Source: Microbacterium sp. Au-Mic1 (GTDB lineage Bacteria; Actinomycetota; Actinomycetes; Actinomycetales; Microbacteriaceae). From it: 64,000 bases of DNA. Position numbers and translations under genes: made by a program. Below the pieces are notes generated by a model, which was not told where the DNA came from, did no database searches, and saw nothing but the letters and a program-made list of their open reading frames with translations. How positions within the stretch are numbered: the first letter of the stretch is position 1; every line of letters begins with the position of its first letter. The DNA is taken from the NCBI RefSeq assembly GCF_021341785.1, contig NZ_JAJTTF010000005.1:62001-126000 (forward strand), read 5' to 3'. This document shows, in pieces, positions 16,784 through 25,734 of this stretch.

Positions 16784-16789
16784 TAGGCT
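16784..16789 (+). promoter_or_regulatory. -10 hexamer of a leaderless promoter (MocR gene)
   Basis: TAGGCT ends 6 nt before the ATG at 16796; a possible -35 TTGAGA lies inside the operator with 15-nt spacing. Binding of the regulator would therefore cover its own promoter. Confidence 0.5.
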
Positions 16790-16795
16790 GGCCTC

Positions 16796-18220
16796 ATGGA
16801 CTCCCGGCTCTCCGCGCGCGCGCTGGTCGATCTGCTCGGCCTGTGGCGCACCAGCGAACCCGCGTTCGACGCCCTCGCCGACGCCATCCGCCTGCTGTGC
16901 CTCGACAACAGGATCGCCCCCGAGACGGCGCTTCCGGCCGAACGCGAGCTCGCCGCGGCGCTCGGAGTGAGCCGCACGACGGTGGCCGCCGCTTACCGCG
17001 CGCTGCGCAGCACCGGTCACATCGTCAGCCGGCAGGGATCCGGCAGTGTGACCCGCCCGCTCGGGCGCACCAACGCCGCTCGCTGGTTCGACCGCGAGGG
17101 CATCGACCTGCAGCAGGCGAGTCCTCCCGCCTGGCCGGGTCTTCCCGGGGTGATCGCGGAGGCCGCGACGTCGGCCACCGCTCTCGTCTCGCGCGCGGGC
17201 TACGACATCCTCGGCCACGCCGAGCTGCGCGCCGCGATCGCGAACCGGTACGCCCGGCAGGGGACCCCGACGCAGCCCTCGCAGATCATGGTCACCACCG
17301 GCGCGCAGCAAGCCCTGAACCTCATCGCGTCGACGCTGCTGCGCCGCGCGGACCGTGTGCTGATCGAAACCCCGAGCTACCCCCACGCGATGGAGACGTT
17401 CCGGCGGGTGGGGGCGCGGCTGGTCGGCGTGCCCGTCGACTCCGGGAGCGGCTGGGATCTGGACCGCGCCGCCCAGGCGTTCGCACGAACCAGGCCCGTC
17501 CTCGCGTACCTCATGCCCGAGTTCCAGAACCCCACAGGGCGCTCGATGAGCCTCGAGGAGCGCGCCGTGTTCGAACGCTCCGCACATGATGCCGGATGCG
17601 TCCTCCTCATCGATGAGACCACGGCCGACCTCGACATCGACGGCCTTCCGCGCGCGCGTCCGCTGGGTACGGCCGGCACCGGGACGATCCGGGTCGGATC
17701 GCTGGGCAAGTCGGTCTGGGGCGGACTGCGGATCGGCTGGATCCGCGCGGCCGACGATGTGATCCGGCGCCTGCGCGCCGCCCGGCCGACGCACGACCTG
17801 GGCACGCCCGACCTGGAGCAGGCCGTCGCGACCCGCATCGTGCACCGGCTCGACGAGATCCTCCCGCAGCGCGCGGCGCTGCTCGGTGCCGGCCGGGACG
17901 CCCTCACCTCCGCACTCCGACGCGAACTGCCGGACTGGTCCGTACCGCAGGTCCACGGCGGCGTCGCGATCTGGGCCGGACTGGGGGCGCCGCTCAGCTC
18001 GGCGCTCGTGATCGACGCCGCCGCGCACGGGCTGCACCTCAGCGCCGGCCCGAGATTCGCCGTCGAGGGGGGCCAGGAGCGCCACCTGCGGATCCCGTTC
18101 ACGACCGAACCGCGCCAGCTCGAACAGGCTGTCGACATCCTCGCCGCATCGTGGGCACGCGTCACGGCGGGCTCGCCCCGCCTCTCGCCCGTCGCGGCCC
18201 TCGCCGAGGCGGTCGTGTAA
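16796..18220 (+). CDS. yczR: MocR-type regulator (GntR helix-turn-helix fused to aminotransferase), YczR-like
   Basis: 474 residues. A GntR winged helix occupies about 25-95 (LPAERELAAALGVSRTTVAAA). After a linker comes a fold-type I aminotransferase domain with YDILGHAELRAAIANRYARQG, the substrate-side GAQQALNLIASTLL, the NPTGRSM segment, LLIDETTADLDID and the PLP lysine in GSLGKSVWGGLRIGWIRA. These proteins bind PLP and use it to sense a ligand. The divergent yczE gene and palindromic operator support the YczR subfamily. The gene symbol is by analogy. Confidence 0.85.
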   Translation: MDSRLSARALVDLLGLWRTSEPAFDALADAIRLLCLDNRIAPETALPAERELAAALGVSRTTVAAAYRALRSTGHIVSRQGSGSVTRPLGRTNAARWFDREGIDLQQASPPAWPGLPGVIAEAATSATALVSRAGYDILGHAELRAAIANRYARQGTPTQPSQIMVTTGAQQALNLIASTLLRRADRVLIETPSYPHAMETFRRVGARLVGVPVDSGSGWDLDRAAQAFARTRPVLAYLMPEFQNPTGRSMSLEERAVFERSAHDAGCVLLIDETTADLDIDGLPRARPLGTAGTGTIRVGSLGKSVWGGLRIGWIRAADDVIRRLRAARPTHDLGTPDLEQAVATRIVHRLDEILPQRAALLGAGRDALTSALRRELPDWSVPQVHGGVAIWAGLGAPLSSALVIDAAAHGLHLSAGPRFAVEGGQERHLRIPFTTEPRQLEQAVDILAASWARVTAGSPRLSPVAALAEAVV

Positions 18221-18285
18221 CCCACCGGCACCTGCCCGTATTCCAGGACACTCGACGAGATGACCCCGTCCGTGGTGGAGACGAA

Positions 18286-18316
18286 GAAACGGATCCGGTG
18301 GGACCGGATCCGTTTC
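18286..18316 (-). terminator. Terminator downstream of tRNA-Ala
   Basis: GAAACGGATCCGGT (18286-18299) and ACCGGATCCGTTTC (18303-18316) form a perfect 14-bp stem with a 3-nt loop, 7 bp beyond the 3' end of tRNA-Ala on the minus strand. Confidence 0.7.
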
Positions 18317-18322
18317 GTGTTG

Positions 18323-18395
18323 TGGAGCCTAGGAGATTCGAACTCCTGACATCCTGCTTGCAAAGCAGGCGCTCTACCAACTGAGCTAAGGCCCC
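18323..18395 (-). tRNA. tRNA-Ala (anticodon TGC)
   Basis: 73 nt, reading 5' GGGGCCTTAGCTCAGTTGGT with a TTTGCAA anticodon loop on a CCTGC/GCAGG stem, a GTTCGAATC T-loop and acceptor end AGGCTCC plus A. CCA is not fully encoded. It follows tRNA-Ile by 67 bp on the same strand. Confidence 0.95.
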
Positions 18396-18424
18396 GTGTC
18401 GATGTTCGACGGGTTTCGACCGAA

Positions 18425-18454
18425 TGAGCGGATCCAATTTCTCGGATCCGCTCA
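18425..18454 (-). terminator. Hairpin between tRNA-Ile and tRNA-Ala
   Basis: TGAGCGGATCC and GGATCCGCTCA pair perfectly around an 8-nt loop, directly after tRNA-Ile on the minus strand. It may terminate or process the tRNA transcript. Confidence 0.5.
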
Positions 18455-18462
18455 CATGTCGG

Positions 18463-18536
18463 TGGGGCTACCAGGACTTGAACCTGGGACCTCTTCATTA
18501 TCAGTGAAGCGCTCTAACCGCCTGAGCTATAGCCCC
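18463..18536 (-). tRNA. tRNA-Ile (anticodon GAT)
   Basis: 74 nt, beginning GGGGCTATAGCTCAGGCGGT, with anticodon loop CTGATAA on a CTTCA/TGAAG stem, GTTCAAGTC T-loop and end TAGCCCC plus A. CCA is not fully encoded (ACC follows). Confidence 0.95.
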
Positions 18537-18602
18537 GTATCAACCTCCAAGACTTTACCGGACGTTGACACGATCGCGAAATCGAGCGGAGCTCGACGGC
18601 GT

Positions 18603-19514
18603 TCAGCTGCCTTCGCGCAGGGTGATGCTGCCCGCGGACAGGCGCGCATCGATGCGGTGGGTCGAGGACGAATCCTCCTGGAGGCGCGCGTCGATGGTGC
18701 CCGCCGACGAGTTCTTCTCGAGCGCATAGCGCCCTGCCGGCACCGTCACGTCCATGGATCCGGCGCTCACATCCAGGCGGACATCGTCGGGCTGGCGGCC
18801 CGAGATCGTCGCGTTCAGCTCGCCCGCCGACATCGACAGATCCGCGGTGGTCACGTCGTCCAGACGGAGCGTCGCGGATCCCGCGTTCACCGTGGTGGTC
18901 ACGGTCCTCGCGCCCCCATCGAGGGACAGCGACCCGGCGTTCACCTTCGTGGTCAGCGTGTCGAATCGACCCTCGGTCGTGAGAGCGCCGGCATCCAGCT
19001 GCAGATCGGCCGTCAGCTCGCCCTCCAACTCACGGGGGAGCGTGAGCGTCATCTGCGGGTCGATCCCGAACCAGCCGCCGACCCACCAGCCGAACGGCCC
19101 GTTGGGACGGTCGACCCGCAGGACGTCGCCGTCGCGCCGAATGGTCCAGTCGCTGCTCCCCGTGCCGCTGACGCGCATGGTCGCCTCACTCACGTCGTCG
19201 AAGCGGATCGTGGCGGATCCTCGCCCGACTTCGACCTTGAGACCGGTGATGCCTGTCGTGTCGACACTGGTGCTGCGTGCCGCCGATCCGTCGCTCGAGG
19301 CGACCTGGGCGACGGCCGCGAGGGCCGAGCCGCCGCCGACCGTGACCAGCGCCCCACCGCCGATGATCGCTGCGGCGATCGTGATGGCGGCGAGCGTCCC
19401 TCGGCTCGGGGATGACGGGGGCGCGGGGGAGGAGGCGAGGGGATCCGCGGTGTGCGGCGTTCGTCCGCCGACCGGGTCGTGCTCGGGGGCGCTCGGAGGG
19501 GTGAGGTTCGTCAT
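18603..19514 (-). CDS. DUF4097-type beta-helix membrane-anchored protein
   Basis: 303 residues. A proline/serine-rich cytoplasmic N-terminus (1-38) leads to one span (about 40-68). The rest is an extracytoplasmic repeat of short beta strands, for example LDAGALTTEGRFDTLTTKVN, AGSLSLDGGARTVTTTVNAG, SATLRLDDVTTADLSMSAGE, ending RIDARLSAGSITLREGS. This is the DUF4097 fold, often found with PspC, toast-rack proteins and stress-sensing histidine kinases. It is the third gene of an operon with the response regulator and kinase (ATGA overlap with the regulator), so it is likely a target or accessory of that system. Confidence 0.85.
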   Translation of the reverse strand: MTNLTPPSAPEHDPVGGRTPHTADPLASSPAPPSSPSRGTLAAITIAAAIIGGGALVTVGGGSALAAVAQVASSDGSAARSTSVDTTGITGLKVEVGRGSATIRFDDVSEATMRVSGTGSSDWTIRRDGDVLRVDRPNGPFGWWVGGWFGIDPQMTLTLPRELEGELTADLQLDAGALTTEGRFDTLTTKVNAGSLSLDGGARTVTTTVNAGSATLRLDDVTTADLSMSAGELNATISGRQPDDVRLDVSAGSMDVTVPAGRYALEKNSSAGTIDARLQEDSSSTHRIDARLSAGSITLREGS

Positions 19515-20227
19515 CGGTTCGTTCCTGTCTGTGCGGGTCCGGCTCCAGCGCCGTTCAAGCCGGCGCTGGAGATGTGGGCGATCGCGGCGAGGACGCGGCG
19601 GTTGCCGGACTCGTCGGGTTCCAGCCCGAGTTTCTGGAAGATGGCGGTGATGTGCTTCTCCACGCTGGCCTCAGACAAGAACAGCGTGGCCGCGATGGCC
19701 TGATTCGACTTGCCCTCCGCGATCAGCGCGAGCACCGTGCGCTCGCGCTCGGTGAGGCTTCGCATGCGGTCGTCCTGCCCCCGGCGGGTGAGCAGCTGCG
19801 CCACGACCTCGGGATCCAGCACCGTGGATCCGGATGCGATGCGCTCGACCGACTCGATGAACTCGGAGACGTCCGCCACCCGGTCCTTCAGCAGATAGCC
19901 GAGCGGACCCGCGGATCCCTGTGCCGATCCGCCCTGTGCGATGATCAGGTCGCTCGCATAGCGCTCCTCGACGTACTGGGAGAGCACGAGCAGCGGGAGC
20001 TGCGGAAGGCGCTTGCGCAGCGACAGTGCCGCGCGGATCCCCTCATCCACGAACGTCGGCGGGAGCCGGACGTCGAGGATGCAGAGCTCCGGAGACGTCG
20101 CATCCACGGTCTCGTCGAGGGAGTCCGCATCGCGGAGTGCGGCGACCACGTCGTGGCCAGCGTCCTCGAGGAGCCGCACGAGGCCCTCGCGGAGCAGGAC
20201 GGAGTCCTCGCAGATCAGGATCCTCAT
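19511..20227 (-). CDS. NarL/LuxR-family response regulator
   Basis: 238 residues from the ATG at 20227; an ATG three codons upstream lacks support. The receiver domain has E7-D8 (RILICEDS), the phosphoacceptor D51 or D52 in CILDVRLPP, and a conserved lysine in YLLKDRV. The LuxR helix-turn-helix follows at about 150-215 (LTERERTVLALIAEGKSNQAI, then SEASVEKHITAIFQKLGL). It is the cognate regulator of the histidine kinase gene ahead of it. Its stop overlaps the DUF4097 start, so they are coupled. Confidence 0.92.
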   Translation of the reverse strand: MRILICEDSVLLREGLVRLLEDAGHDVVAALRDADSLDETVDATSPELCILDVRLPPTFVDEGIRAALSLRKRLPQLPLLVLSQYVEERYASDLIIAQGGSAQGSAGPLGYLLKDRVADVSEFIESVERIASGSTVLDPEVVAQLLTRRGQDDRMRSLTERERTVLALIAEGKSNQAIAATLFLSEASVEKHITAIFQKLGLEPDESGNRRVLAAIAHISSAGLNGAGAGPAQTGTNR

Positions 20228-20279
20228 GAGATGCACTCCTTCGGGGCGAGATCGCGGTGCTGGTCGAGAAGCGAGCAGA

Positions 20280-21563
20280 TCAGGATGCGCACGGGACGCT
20301 CACCTCCAGGCTGGTCGGACCGCCAACGGGGCTGTCCAGACGGAACGTGCCGCCGGCCGCGAGCACGCGGTTGCCGATCCCGTCGAGGCCTCCGCCCGGG
20401 AGCACGGTCGCGCCCCCGATGCCGTTGTCCTCGACGCGGGCCCAGAGCGTGCCGCCGTCGCGCACCCGCACCACGACCCGGCACTCGCTGGCCCGGGAGT
20501 GCTTGGCCGCATTGGTGAGCGACTCCGCGATGGTGAAGTACACGGCGGCCTCGGCGTCGCGCGAGCACCGCCCGTTGAGCCGCACGTCGAGCACCACGGG
20601 CACGGGGGAGCGTCCGGCGAGGGCCGAGAGCGCCGCGTCGAGCCCGCGGTCGTCGAGCACCGACGCGTGGATTCCACGGGCGAGCTGGCGCAGCTCGGTG
20701 ATCGCCGCCTTCGTCGAGGTGTGCGCCTCGGCGATGAGCGCCTTCGCGGCCTCCGGATCCGAGTCGATCTTCTGCTGCGCCATACCGAGGGTCATGCCGA
20801 CGGAGACGAGGCGCGGCTGCACGCCGTCGTGCAGGTCCCGCTCGATGCGGGTGCGCTCCACGTCTGCGGCGCGCACGGCGCCGGCGCGCTGCGCCGTGGT
20901 GGTGCGCACCTGCTCGCTGAGGTCGAGATTCCGGTCGGGGGTGGCGACGATGCCGCGCGAGATCACCCGGTGCAGCAGGGCCACGCTGATGATGCCGACG
21001 ACGCCGGCTGCCGCGCCCGCGCCGCCGATGAGCGGCGCCCAGGCGCTCGGATACCTCGTGCCCCAGCCCGTGTCGACCTCGCCGGTCGTGAACAACGGCG
21101 CGAAAGCCGTGACGGCCGACCACCCGAACCACGCCATGAGCCGCAGCACGAGGGATCCGAGCGCGCACGCGATGGCGAAGTTCGCCAGCGCGCGCCACAT
21201 CCGCCCGTTGTAGGCCTGCCGCCAGAGCGAGAGCAGCCAGCCGCCGAAACCCGGGCGGTCGGTCGCGCGCCAGCGCAGGGCCGGGAGACCGAAGCCGTAC
21301 AAGCCGTTCAGCCGGGCGATCTCGAACCAGGCCAGTCCGAACAGGGCGTAGACCAGACCCACCAGCACGAGGATCCCGATGCCGATGAAACTGAGGCCGA
21401 AGCCGATCCCCAGCGCGCCGCCGAGAATGCCGACCACGGCGGATCCGATCACGCCCAGCGCGGCGAGTTCGAGGATCGTGAGGAACAGTCGCACCGGAGT
21501 GCGCGCCGCTCCCGCGACAGGATCCGTCACGGGAGGCGGGGAGGAGGACGCTGCTGTGGTCAT
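20280..21563 (-). CDS. Sensor histidine kinase, NarX/LiaS-like (HisKA_3)
   Basis: 427 residues. The N-terminal 220 residues contain about five spans and a long extracytoplasmic loop. The dimerisation helix has [20 protein letters not shown] (phosphorylated histidine in DLHDG), and the ATP-binding domain shows [18 protein letters not shown] (N-box), VEDNGIGGA and [11 protein letters not shown] (G-boxes). It would autophosphorylate on membrane or envelope signals and pass phosphate to the NarL-type regulator downstream. The gap to the regulator is 52 bp. Confidence 0.9.
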   Translation of the reverse strand: MTTAASSSPPPVTDPVAGAARTPVRLFLTILELAALGVIGSAVVGILGGALGIGFGLSFIGIGILVLVGLVYALFGLAWFEIARLNGLYGFGLPALRWRATDRPGFGGWLLSLWRQAYNGRMWRALANFAIACALGSLVLRLMAWFGWSAVTAFAPLFTTGEVDTGWGTRYPSAWAPLIGGAGAAAGVVGIISVALLHRVISRGIVATPDRNLDLSEQVRTTTAQRAGAVRAADVERTRIERDLHDGVQPRLVSVGMTLGMAQQKIDSDPEAAKALIAEAHTSTKAAITELRQLARGIHASVLDDRGLDAALSALAGRSPVPVVLDVRLNGRCSRDAEAAVYFTIAESLTNAAKHSRASECRVVVRVRDGGTLWARVEDNGIGGATVLPGGGLDGIGNRVLAAGGTFRLDSPVGGPTSLEVSVPCAS

Positions 21564-21732
21564 GGCTCCACGCTACGGGCGCAGCTGTGAGCGCGGAACG
21601 GAGGAACCCCGGGGATCCGGTTCGGGGTTTCCGTAAGACTCGCGGTTATGCATGCCTTGCCTGGATGGACGGCGGGCGCGTGCAGGTGCTTACGTTGACC
21701 CATGCGCGAACCGCGCGAACGGAGGGGTATCA

Positions 21733-22447
<715 letters not shown>

Positions 22448-22467
22448 GGATCGATCCCGGATCCATC

Positions 22468-22544
22468 GACCGCGAGACTGCATCGCCGTCGCGAAACGGC
22501 AGCAGAGTCGTGCCGTCTCGCGACAGAGTTGCAGTCTCGCGGTC
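22468..22544. repeat. Nested inverted repeat between two convergent genes
   Basis: GACCGCGAGACTGCA (22468-22482) pairs with TGCAGTCTCGCGGTC (22530-22544). Inside, GTCGCGAAACGGCA (22488-22501) pairs with TGCCGTCTCGCGAC (22511-22524), with one G-T mismatch. It looks like another intergenic palindromic element next to the terminator. Confidence 0.6.
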
Positions 22545-22550
22545 AGAGAA

Positions 22551-22588
22551 CGCGGAAGGCCCGGATCCGAGGATCCGGGCCTTCCGCG
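22551..22588. terminator. Bidirectional terminator of the gyrA operon and the VIT gene
   Basis: CGCGGAAGGCCCGGATCC (22551-22568) and GGATCCGGGCCTTCCGCG (22571-22588) are perfect 18-bp complements with a 2-nt loop, 10 bp beyond DUF3566 on the minus strand and about 100 bp beyond the VIT gene on the plus strand. Confidence 0.8.
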
Positions 22589-22598
22589 TGTACGGGCG

Positions 22599-23000
22599 TC
22601 AGTTCGAGGTGAAGCCGACCAGCAGTCCGCCGGTGACCTTGACCGCGAGGTTGTAGATGCCGGCGACGATCGCTCCGAGCACCGTGAAGACGATGAGGTT
22701 GAGGATCGCGACGACGGAGCCGAAGGCGAGCACCTGCGGCAGCCCGACGACCGCGCTCAGCTTCGCGCCGTCGGCGATGCCGGAGACGAACTCGTCGGCC
22801 TTGGTCATCAGTCCCGTGGCATCGATCACCAGGTAGATGAGCAGGAACGAGACCAGGGTGACGATCGCGATGGCGATCGCACCGAGGAAGGACAGCTTCA
22901 CTGCCGACCAGAAGTCGATGTAGACCAGGCGCAGGCGCACCTGCTTGCTGGAGGTCTTGCGGGAAGACTTCTTCGCGAGCTTGTCGGCTACCGTGCTCAT
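22599..23000 (-). CDS. DUF3566 membrane protein
   Basis: 133 residues. A basic cytoplasmic N-terminus ([20 protein letters not shown]) is followed by two spans (about 38-62 and 91-127) and the conserved [14 protein letters not shown] motif. The family is nearly restricted to actinobacteria and almost always sits after gyrA, as here, where its ATG overlaps the gyrA stop (ATGA). Its function is not established; it is likely a cytoplasmic membrane protein linked to division or envelope. Confidence 0.92.
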   Translation of the reverse strand: MSTVADKLAKKSSRKTSSKQVRLRLVYIDFWSAVKLSFLGAIAIAIVTLVSFLLIYLVIDATGLMTKADEFVSGIADGAKLSAVVGLPQVLAFGSVVAILNLIVFTVLGAIVAGIYNLAVKVTGGLLVGFTSN

Positions 23001-25549
23001 GCGTCAGTTCCTTCGGGGGCTTCGGGGGCTTCTGTCTCGGGGGCCGCACCGGAGTCCTCGGACTCCTCGCTGTCGGCCAGGCCGCGCTCGGTGTTCCGGG
23101 CGATCGCAAGGATCCGATCGTCCTCATCGGTCCGGGCGAAAACCACGCCCATGGTGTTGCGACCCTTCGCCGGCACCTCGGCCACGGCAGAGCGTACCAC
23201 CTTGCCACTGGCAAGAACCACAAGGACCTCGTCGTCCTCCTGGACGATCAGACCCCCCGCCAGAATGCCCCGGTCGTCGTTCAGTTTGGCGACCTTGATA
23301 CCCTGACCGCCACGTCCCTGCACGCGGTACTCGTCCACCGAGGTGCGCTTCGCGTAGCCGCCGTCCGTGACCACGAAGACGAATCCGTCGCCCGTGACGA
23401 GCGAGGCGGACAGCAGGCTGTCCTCCCCGTTGAACCGCATGCCCTTGACACCCTCGGTCGCACGTCCCATCGGCCGCAGCGCCTCATCGGTGGCCTGGAA
23501 GCGCACCGACATGCCGTGCCGGCTGATCAGCAGGACGTCGTCGGTGGCGTCGGCGAGGAAGGCGCTGACGAGCTCGTCGTCCTCGCGGAGACGGATCGCG
23601 ATGACACCGCCCTGACGGTTGGTGTCGTAGTCGCCGAGCCGGCTCTTCTTCACCAGACCGCCCCGGGTCGCCAGCACCAGGTACTGCGCCGCCTCGTAGT
23701 CGCGCAGGTCGAGGATCTGCGCGATCTTCTCGTCCGGCTGCAGCGCGAGGAGGTTGGCGACGTGCTGGCCCTTCGCATCGCGGCCGGCCTCGGGGATCTC
23801 GTAGGCCTTGGTGCGGTAGACCCGGCCCTTGTCGGTGAAGAACAGCAGCCAGTGATGCGTGGTCGTCACGAAGAAGTGCTCGACGAGGTCGTCGGCCCGC
23901 AGCTGCGCGCCCTTGACGCCCTTGCCGCCGCGGTGCTGCGAACGATAGTTGTCGCTGCGGGTGCGCTTGATGTAGCCCTCACGGGTGACCGTGATGACCA
24001 TCTCCTCCTCGGCGATGAGGTCTTCCATCGAGACGTCGCCGTCGAATCCGTGCAGGATGTGGGTGCGGCGCTCGTCTCCGAAGCGCTCCACGATCGCGGT
24101 GAGCTCCTCGCGGATGATCTCGCGCTGGCGGCCCTCGTCCGCGATGATCTCCTTGTAATCGGCGATCCGCACCTCGAGCTCGGCGGCCTCGTCGATGATC
24201 CGCTGGCGCTCCATCGCCGCGAGGCGACGCAGCTGCATGTCGAGGATCGCCTGGGCCTGCTCCTCGTCGATGTCGAGGAGCTTCTGCAGACCCTCGTTGG
24301 CCTCCTGAGCCGAGGGCGAGCGGCGGATCAGGGCGATGACCTCGTCCAGCGCGTCGAGCGCCTTGAGGTAGCCCTGCAGGATGTGCATGCGCGCCTCGGC
24401 CTTGGCGAGGCGGAACTTGGTGCGCCGCACGATGACGTCGATCTGGTGGTCGAGCCAGTGCGTGATGAAGCCGTCGAGCGCGAGCGTGCGCGGCACGCCG
24501 TCCACGATCGCGAGCATGTTGGCACCGAAGTTGTCCTGCAGCTGCGTGTGCTTGTACAGGTTGTTCAGCACGACCTTCGCGACCGCGTCGCGCTTGAGCA
24601 CGATCACGAGGCGCTGGCCCGTGCGGTCGCTCGACTCGTCACGGATGTCGGCGATGCCCGTGATCTTGCCATCGCGGGCCAGGTCGCCGATCTTCACCGC
24701 GAGGTTGTCGGGGTTCACCTGGTACGGCAGCTCGGTGATCACGAGGCAGGTGCGGCCCTGGATCTCCTCGACGCCGACGACCGCGCGCATCGTGATGGAG
24801 CCGCGGCCGGTGCGGTACGCCTCCTGGATCCCCTTCGTGCCGAGGATCTGCGCGCCGGTCGGGAAGTCGGGTCCCGGGATCCGCTGGATCAGGCCGTCGA
24901 GCAGCTCCTCCCGGGGAAGGCCGGGGTTCTGCAATGCCCAGAGCGCGGCGTCCGAGACCTCGCGCAGGTTGTGCGGCGGGATGTTCGTGGCCATGCCGAC
25001 CGCGATGCCGATCGAGCCGTTCACGAGCAGGTTCGGGAACCGCGCCGGCAGGACGTCGGGCTCCTCGGTCTGGCCGTCGTAGTTCGGCGAGAAGTCGACC
25101 GTGTTCTCTTCGATGTCGCGCACCATCTCGAGTGCGAGCGGGGCCATCTTGGTCTCGGTGTATCGCGGAGCGGCCGCGCCCATGTTGCCGGGGGAGCCGA
25201 AGTTGCCCTGGCCGAGTGCGAGCGGGTAGCGCAGCGACCACGGCTGCACGAGACGCACAAGGGTGTCGTAGATCGCCGAGTCGCCGTGCGGGTGGTACTG
25301 GCCCATGACCTCGCCGACCACGCGGGCGCACTTGGAGAACGACTTGTCGGGGCGGAATCCGCCGTCGTACATGCCGTAGATCACGCGACGGTGCACGGGC
25401 TTGAGCCCGTCGCGCACGTCGGGCAGCGCGCGGCCCACGATGACGGCCATCGCGTAGTCGAGGTAGGACCGCTGCATCTCCGACTGCAGATCGACCTGGT
25501 CGATCTTGCCGTGGTTGTGCTCGGCGTCGGGACGGCTTTCGTCAGTCAT
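22997..25549 (-). CDS. gyrA: DNA gyrase subunit A
   Basis: 850 residues, the typical length. The catalytic tyrosine is Y130 in [11 protein letters not shown]. The quinolone-pocket residues are the sensitive types, S91 and D95 in [13 protein letters not shown]. The C-terminal domain shows the beta-pinwheel blades with the GyrA box [10 protein letters not shown] (about 560). It makes and reseals the double-strand break as part of A2B2 gyrase, which introduces negative supercoils. The C-terminus is acidic and of low complexity ([19 protein letters not shown]). It is followed directly by DUF3566 and separated from gyrB by a gap of 185 bp that holds a repeat element. Confidence 0.98.
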   Translation of the reverse strand: MTDESRPDAEHNHGKIDQVDLQSEMQRSYLDYAMAVIVGRALPDVRDGLKPVHRRVIYGMYDGGFRPDKSFSKCARVVGEVMGQYHPHGDSAIYDTLVRLVQPWSLRYPLALGQGNFGSPGNMGAAAPRYTETKMAPLALEMVRDIEENTVDFSPNYDGQTEEPDVLPARFPNLLVNGSIGIAVGMATNIPPHNLREVSDAALWALQNPGLPREELLDGLIQRIPGPDFPTGAQILGTKGIQEAYRTGRGSITMRAVVGVEEIQGRTCLVITELPYQVNPDNLAVKIGDLARDGKITGIADIRDESSDRTGQRLVIVLKRDAVAKVVLNNLYKHTQLQDNFGANMLAIVDGVPRTLALDGFITHWLDHQIDVIVRRTKFRLAKAEARMHILQGYLKALDALDEVIALIRRSPSAQEANEGLQKLLDIDEEQAQAILDMQLRRLAAMERQRIIDEAAELEVRIADYKEIIADEGRQREIIREELTAIVERFGDERRTHILHGFDGDVSMEDLIAEEEMVITVTREGYIKRTRSDNYRSQHRGGKGVKGAQLRADDLVEHFFVTTTHHWLLFFTDKGRVYRTKAYEIPEAGRDAKGQHVANLLALQPDEKIAQILDLRDYEAAQYLVLATRGGLVKKSRLGDYDTNRQGGVIAIRLREDDELVSAFLADATDDVLLISRHGMSVRFQATDEALRPMGRATEGVKGMRFNGEDSLLSASLVTGDGFVFVVTDGGYAKRTSVDEYRVQGRGGQGIKVAKLNDDRGILAGGLIVQEDDEVLVVLASGKVVRSAVAEVPAKGRNTMGVVFARTDEDDRILAIARNTERGLADSEESEDSGAAPETEAPEAPEGTDA

Positions 25550-25584
25550 GTCTTCTCTTCGTCTCAGCCAGTCGGTGTTGTCTT

Positions 25585-25690
25585 GGGGCCGGGCTCCGGG
25601 GATGTGATTCTGCGGAATCGGCGGGTTCCTTCCCGCTTCGCGGGCCCCTCCCGATATTCCGCAGAATCACATCCCCTGCGCCCTCCTCCG
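25585..25690. repeat. Hairpin repeat with variable self-complementary arms, copy 1
   Basis: Lies between gyrB and gyrA. The arms GGGGATGTGATTCTGCGGAA plus T (25598-25618) and the matching complement (25656-25676) are perfect 21-bp partners. Between them is the 37-nt core at 25619-25655, which opens CGGCGGGTTCCTTCCCGC and has an inner CCCGC/GCGGG hairpin. The outer left flank GGCCGGGCTCCGGG and right flank TGCGCCCTCCTCCGC are shared with the copies at 36605 and 37340, while the arms differ between copies. Confidence 0.8.
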
Positions 25691-25734
25691 CAAGTGGCGG
25701 CGCAGTCCCGGGTTTTCGCTTTTTTGGTTGGGGG

